In this document: positions 60,337 through 64,000 of the stretch, piece by piece
Layout of the letters: the number at the start of each line of letters is the position of its first letter
Position numbering within the stretch: position 1 is the first letter of the stretch
DNA from: Tunicatimonas pelagia
GTDB lineage: Bacteria; Bacteroidota; Bacteroidia; Cytophagales; Cyclobacteriaceae
Assembly: GCF_030506325.1 (NCBI RefSeq)
Contig: NZ_CP120683.1
Coordinates: 2,790,001-2,854,000 of the forward strand
Direction: 5' to 3'
DNA length: 64,000 bases
Notes under the pieces: generated by a model
The model's input: the letters and a program-made list of their open reading frames with translations, nothing else
What the model was told of the DNA's origin: nothing
The model's database searches: none
Translations under genes and position numbers: made by a program

Positions 60337-60384
60337 GGCTTGGGTTTTAGGAATTAGGTATCACGAACCCCCAAAACCCAAGCC
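60337..60384. repeat. 12-bp perfect inverted repeat between padR and permease
   Basis: GGCTTGGGTTTT (60337-60348) and AAAACCCAAGCC (60373-60384) around a 24-nt spacer. It lies between two genes of one probable operon, so it may set their relative expression; it is also similar to dispersed TTTAGG-type repeats. Confidence 0.6.
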
Positions 60385-60388
60385 CTAT

Positions 60389-60718
60389 TCAAAAGTCGAA
60401 AGCAATTTTTGGAATAGACTGCCATAGTTGTAGGCGAGCGTCCCGCACCTCAGTTAAGGCTTGCTTACCGTAAGGAGTTACTGTGAAAAATCGCTTGCGC
60501 TTTCCTCCTCGTACCTTCGTTGCTTCACCTAAGCGAGATTTTAGAAATCCTTTGGTTTCCATTCGTCGCAAGGCCGACTGCAATGCTCCTACGCTTACTG
60601 AACGGTCTAGCCGTTCCTCAATTTCTCGTTTAATTGCCACTCCGTAGGCTTCATCGTACAGCACTGCTACGGTTAGTAGTACAATTTCTTCAAATTCACC
60701 TAACTGAATTTTTGCCAT
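60389..60718 (-). CDS. PadR-family transcriptional regulator
   Basis: 109 residues. 'GEFEEIVLLTVAVLYDEAYGVAIKREIEERLDRSVSVGALQSALRRMETKGFLKSRLGEATKVRGGKRKRFFTVTPYGKQALTEV' is a complete PadR winged helix (recognition helix SVGALQSALRRMETKG, wing KRKRFFTVTPYG). It is upstream of the FtsX-type permease and should control it. The short C-terminal dimerisation helix is typical for the small PadR class. Confidence 0.92.
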   Translation of the reverse strand: MAKIQLGEFEEIVLLTVAVLYDEAYGVAIKREIEERLDRSVSVGALQSALRRMETKGFLKSRLGEATKVRGGKRKRFFTVTPYGKQALTEVRDARLQLWQSIPKIAFDF

Positions 60719-60860
60719 CGCATTAGTATATTTCCTAAATGTAGTTTTTATAAATCATAAATCCTAATGACGATTCTCAAGTACTTCAATCTATGAGAAG
60801 ACTATACTGTACTTTAAAACGTCCGCTTGACGTATTGCGTATTATTCAATATATTTATAA

Positions 60861-61140
60861 ATGATTAAAGGGTATCGGAACAAGAAGACCAAAGACTTCG
60901 CTAATGGTGAATTTGTCCGACAGTTTGAACCTTCTAGACGCCAAGCAGAAAGGCAACTCAGGATTTTAGAAGCAGCTATCACCCTTCGTGATCTAGCACA
61001 ATTGCCAAGTAATAGACTGAGGCATTACGAGGTGATCGGCAAGGGCAATATAGCGTTCGGATCAATCAACAATGGCGTGTTTTAAGTGGCCGAATGATTC
61101 CGATGGTCCGGATAATGTAGAGAGCGTAGATTACCACTAA
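60861..61140 (+). pseudogene. HigB-type RelE-family toxin, two frameshifts
   Basis: The ATG frame gives 'MIKGYRNKKTKDFANGEFVR' and 'LRILEAAITLRDLAQLPSNRL', then drifts. If one G is restored near 61019 the text becomes R-L-E-A-L-R-G-D-R-Q-G-Q-Y-S-V-R-I-N-Q-Q-W-R-V, exactly the HigB core. A second shift near 61078 then gives F-K-W-P-N-D-S-D-G-P-D-N-V-E-S-V-D-Y-H and TAA (61138), the family's usual ending. Two independent indels mean the toxin is inactive. The antitoxin gene follows 12 bp later and is intact. Confidence 0.85.
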
Positions 61141-61152
61141 AAGACATTAACA

Positions 61153-61434
61153 ATGAGTAGAACCCCCATCCATCCGGGAGAAATTCTTGCCAACGAATTA
61201 GAAGAGTTAGCACTTTCGGCTGCTGCATTAGCCCGCACAATTGATGTCCCGGCTAATCGTATTACTCAGATTTTAGCTGGTAAGCGAGCAATCACTGCTG
61301 ATACTGCTCTCCGGCTAGGACAATATTTTGGAATGAGTGCCGACTTTTGGATGAACCTGCAAAAGATATATGAATTAGATTTAGCTCGTCAAGAAGTGGG
61401 TGACCGTATAGCTCTTATTCCACAGCGCACTTAA
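61153..61434 (+). CDS. higA: HigA-type antitoxin (XRE helix-turn-helix)
   Basis: 93 residues. 'RTPIHPGEILANELEELALSAAALARTIDVPANRITQILAGKRAITADTALRLGQYFGMSADFWMNLQKIYELDLAR' is a full-length HigA/VapI antitoxin (HTH: SAAALARTIDVPANRITQIL). It normally represses the higBA operon and neutralises HigB, whose gene upstream is broken. It may persist as a lone regulator or as an anti-addiction factor against other HigB toxins. Confidence 0.9.
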   Translation: MSRTPIHPGEILANELEELALSAAALARTIDVPANRITQILAGKRAITADTALRLGQYFGMSADFWMNLQKIYELDLARQEVGDRIALIPQRT

Positions 61435-61449
61435 CACTAAAACTCCATA

Positions 61450-62292
61450 CTATATTCTATATTGTTTCCGAAAATCCGAGGCATTCATTCCCACTATTTT
61501 TTTGAAGAGCTTACTAAAGTACGATAAACTCTCGAGGCCTACGTCGTAGGCAACTTCCGATACGCTTTTACCCTGAAGCAGTAACGTCTTAGATTGAGTT
61601 ATCCGGTACTGGTTCACAAAGTCAGTGAAGGTCATATTAGTCTGCTTTTTAAAGTAACGACAAAAAGCAGCCGTGCTCAGATGAACCTGCTCAGCAATCT
61701 CATTTACATCGGGATGCTCATTGTAATTCTGATGAATGTAATTGTAGACCGCCGTCATCCGAATTTTGTCGTTCATAAACAGCTTCACGCTGGTGTCCCG
61801 ATCATTAAGTTCAACTACCTCTTCGGATTTCGCTAGGGTTTGAAACACTTTCAGTAGTTGCAGAAGCTGATCAAAGCGGTTGAGTTCGCGCATATACCGG
61901 AGTTGTTCGGCTACTTCTATTTTGGTTTCACCACCAAACGATAATCCTCGATACGATCGATCAAGCAATTGGCGAATTCGATTAAACTCGGGAGTCTGCT
62001 GAAAGGCATCACCCAGAAATGGTTTTCTCAGTTGTACCACAATCTGCTTGTAATCAGTTTTTAATCCGTAATCAAAATTGAGGTGTGGGATGTTGGATCC
62101 AATGAACACCAGATCACTACCCACGTAGCTAGAAACGTGCTGGCCCACGTGGCGAATGCCTGTAGCGGCTTCTACGTATACCAGTTCATATTCCGGATGA
62201 TAGTGCCAAAAAAAGTGATTTCGCAGTCGCGGCTCAAACAGTTTGAATGACTGATTGCCATCAGGTAACACAACCTCTTTCTGAATTTTCAT
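61450..62292 (-). CDS. AraC-family regulator with cupin sensor
   Basis: 280 residues. N-terminal cupin: 'RNHFFWHYHPEYELVYVEAATGIRHVGQHVSSYVGSDLVFIGSNIPHLNF' (a typical AraC arm/cupin, with a metal-like His cluster). C-terminal double HTH: 'DVNEIAEQVHLSTAAFCRYFKKQTNMTFTDFVNQYRITQSK' and 'SVSEVAYDVGLESLSYFSKLFKKIVGMNASDFRKQY'. Regulators of this shape control sugar or aromatic metabolism. It is divergent from the phytanoyl-CoA dioxygenase-like gene (307-bp spacer), a plausible target. Confidence 0.9.
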   Translation of the reverse strand: MKIQKEVVLPDGNQSFKLFEPRLRNHFFWHYHPEYELVYVEAATGIRHVGQHVSSYVGSDLVFIGSNIPHLNFDYGLKTDYKQIVVQLRKPFLGDAFQQTPEFNRIRQLLDRSYRGLSFGGETKIEVAEQLRYMRELNRFDQLLQLLKVFQTLAKSEEVVELNDRDTSVKLFMNDKIRMTAVYNYIHQNYNEHPDVNEIAEQVHLSTAAFCRYFKKQTNMTFTDFVNQYRITQSKTLLLQGKSVSEVAYDVGLESLSYFSKLFKKIVGMNASDFRKQYRI

Positions 62293-62599
62293 TACATAAA
62301 TTTCCTGTCAAGGTATATTTTTGGATAGAATTTACCGAAAAATGTCAATACAGAGCAAATAGTTATCAATTGGGATAAAAATAGGGAAGAAGCACTAAAG
62401 TATCTTTGTAAAGAAAAAGGTGTTATCGTGCGAAGTGCTTTAGTGTTATGACCTAAATATTCGTTTTACCCCTTATCATATACATTAACACAGTAACACC
62501 AAGAACTATAACACCCAAACACAATAATACTAGACCCCGGCAGTCGCCACTGCGGAATAAATCCGGGGATAACATCGTAATACTCTAACTCTCAAAATT

Positions 62600-63547
62600 A
62601 TGATTGAAACCACCAACGCCCATAAAGATATTCCGGGTAATCCATCTACGGCTATTAGTAGCCAGACCAAACTGAACGACCGCAGCAACGGTCAGCCGTT
62701 ACAAGTGCTTAGCGAGGAAGATTGGCATTTCTGGATAGAAAACGGCTACGTTGTAATCAAAAATGCCATTCCTCAAGAACAGGTAAACCGATTGGCGAAC
62801 TTCCTCTGGGAGTTTGAAGAAAAAGACCCGAACGACCCTGAAACCTGGTACGCCCCACCCCGAGCCGAGATGAAGATGAAGGAGTTGGCTAATACGGGTA
62901 TGGTAGAAGTCTACAATCATCAGTATTTATGGGATAATCGGCAGTACCCAAAAGTATACGAGGCATTCGCTGATATTTGGGGAACCGAAAAGCTATGGGT
63001 CACTATTGACCGAGCTAATTTGAACTTTCCCAACCGTCCCGGTTTTGAAACCAAAGGATTTATCCACTGGGACTACGATCCTGAAACTAAGCCTCAGAAT
63101 GTGCAGGGAGTACTGGCTCTTGCTGACCAAACTGATGAGAATATGGGTGGTTTTCAGTGTGTGCCTGAACTATACCGCACTTACGATACCTGGAAGTTGA
63201 CTCAACCCGCCGACCGAGATCATTTTAAACCCGATGTCAGTGGTTTTGAGATTGAAAAAGTACCACTCCAAGCGGGTGACTTGCTCATCTTTAATAGCAC
63301 TCAACCTCACGGTATTCGCCCGAATAATAGTAAGGATAAAGTACGGATTGCCCAGTATATTTCTATGATGCCCGCCGAAGAAGATAACGAAGAGCGGCGG
63401 CAGTGGCGCATCTCTTCCTGGAAGGAGCGCCGCGCTCCCGAAGGCTACGCTTTTCCTGGTGACCCTCGATGTTGGGAGCAGAAAAAGTACAATACCGCTG
63501 AATTAACGCCCCTCGGCAGAAAGCTGCTCGGCTTGGATCGATGGTAA
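62600..63547 (+). CDS. Phytanoyl-CoA dioxygenase family (Fe(II)/2-oxoglutarate) enzyme
   Basis: 315 residues, no signal. The iron-binding H-x-D is in 'KGFIHWDYDPETKPQNVQGVLALAD' (~residue 155), and the distal His and the 2-oxoglutarate Arg are in 'STQPHGIRPNNSKDKVRIAQYISM'. 'NGYVVIKNAIPQEQVNRLANFLWEFE' is the N-terminal helix of the PhyH fold. Bacterial PhyH members hydroxylate varied small molecules (ectoine, secondary metabolites). The AraC gene divergent from it may control its expression. Confidence 0.85.
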   Translation: MIETTNAHKDIPGNPSTAISSQTKLNDRSNGQPLQVLSEEDWHFWIENGYVVIKNAIPQEQVNRLANFLWEFEEKDPNDPETWYAPPRAEMKMKELANTGMVEVYNHQYLWDNRQYPKVYEAFADIWGTEKLWVTIDRANLNFPNRPGFETKGFIHWDYDPETKPQNVQGVLALADQTDENMGGFQCVPELYRTYDTWKLTQPADRDHFKPDVSGFEIEKVPLQAGDLLIFNSTQPHGIRPNNSKDKVRIAQYISMMPAEEDNEERRQWRISSWKERRAPEGYAFPGDPRCWEQKKYNTAELTPLGRKLLGLDRW

Positions 63548-64000
63548 ATAAGAATAGCGGATAACATTAGGAGTTAAAGTCTGGCTTAAGCATCTGACTT
63601 AATCCTCTAGCCCCCTTTGCATTCTCCCCCCCTTTTTTAACTAAGTGGACAAAAGTTTTTCGTAATCTCCCCGGATGAGCTTTGCGTCCGCCACCCAATG
63701 AATTCTGGGGTTTCCCTTATTCTAATACCAAAAGTTTACCTTTGTTAGTACCAATGCTAAAGTAAATAAAGCTTCGTTACTTTATTTTGCCCGCGTTCCC
63801 ATGGCTACCACCTTCATGGTTGTTATGATTTGAGTGTATAACAAAATGGGTGCATACAAAAAGCGAGTGGGAATACTAAGATTTCCCTAATTTTGAGGTC
63901 TTTAATCATGCGGTGGGCATCACCATCAAAAAAACTCGCTATGGATGGTTTCGACCAAATCTATGGAAAATATGAACCCTCACGAAAACGACACACTTTT
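63548..64000. other. Right-end gap with a possible partial ORF
   Basis: 453 bp without a confirmed gene. In the last ~90 bp an open frame starts at ATG 63908 (or 63941: MDGFDQIYGKYEPSRKRHTF) and runs off the window, possibly the 5' end of a CDS. The stretch 63600-63660 is pyrimidine-rich (CCCCC, T-run), perhaps a terminator of the dioxygenase gene without a clear stem. Confidence 0.25.

Noticed and set aside
62401-62408. TATCTTTG as a Bacteroidota -7 promoter element upstream of the dioxygenase gene
   Set aside because: No -33 TTTG at the expected spacing, and it is ~190 bp from the start codon.
1-64000. tRNA, rRNA or riboswitch genes
   Set aside because: No cloverleaf, rRNA or recognised riboswitch core was seen by eye; a tRNAscan/Infernal run would be decisive.

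Overview
The window is chromosomal DNA from a member of the Bacteroidota, most likely a Cytophagales-type organism. The evidence is the gene content: SusC/TonB-type outer membrane barrels, a DUF4249 lipoprotein, carboxypeptidase-regulatory-like domains, LytS/LytTR pairs, HxlR and PadR regulators, 2TM-domain and four-helix-bundle proteins, and menaquinone genes. ATG starts generally lack a clear Shine-Dalgarno sequence. Assignments rest on reading motifs and on remembered family features; no database search was run.

Layout. 0-5 kb: the tail of a TonB-dependent receptor, a DUF4249 lipoprotein and a large macroglobulin-like secreted protein in one operon, then a TAT-exported Gfo/Idh/MocA oxidoreductase. 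5-12 kb: a TetR-controlled RND efflux operon (regulator, adaptor, pump, TolC). 12-17.8 kb: adenylate cyclase, NhaA, an Omp85-like barrel, DUF2461 and AraC. 17.9-25.4 kb: an NTF2-like protein, a LytS/LytTR pair divergent from a TonB-like barrel, a Crp/Fnr gene broken by an amber codon, and small membrane or barrel proteins. 25.4-37.8 kb: an accessory, partly AT-rich stretch of single-gene units (nucleotidyltransferase, hipBA, esterases, AlkA-like glycosylase plus DUF763, SDR/HxlR, EthD, DinB, a broken DUF1016 nuclease). Several are separated by 55-136 bp imperfect inverted repeats that look like integron attC-type cassette boundaries. 37.8-43.3 kb: a MerA/Lpd-like reductase, a WbsX/GH99-like lipoprotein, polyphosphate glucokinase, a truncated oxidoreductase next to HxlR, and a radical SAM protein. 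43.4-52.6 kb: a split ABC efflux locus (ATPase and adaptor on the minus strand, ATPase and TolC on the plus strand) around an NtrC-type regulator and its kinase. 52.6-57.6 kb: menF and a hotdog thioesterase, a phosphatase, an ArsC-like protein and Uma2. 57.7-64 kb: an FtsX-type permease with PadR, a decayed higB next to intact higA, AraC, and a phytanoyl-CoA dioxygenase-like enzyme.

The most notable observations are as follows. (1) attC-like hairpin elements recur in the accessory region. (2) Near-identical palindromic upstream sites and sigma-54-like promoters sit before both halves of the ABC efflux locus, flanking the NtrC-family gene. (3) hipB has three operators at exactly 41-bp spacing, but the HipA kinase gene carries an internal deletion. 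(4) A second toxin, HigB, is inactivated by two frameshifts while HigA is intact. (5) A four-helix-bundle (IVP-type) gene flanked by GC-rich inverted repeats lies inside the efflux operon. (6) An AlkA-like glycosylase overlaps a DUF763 gene.
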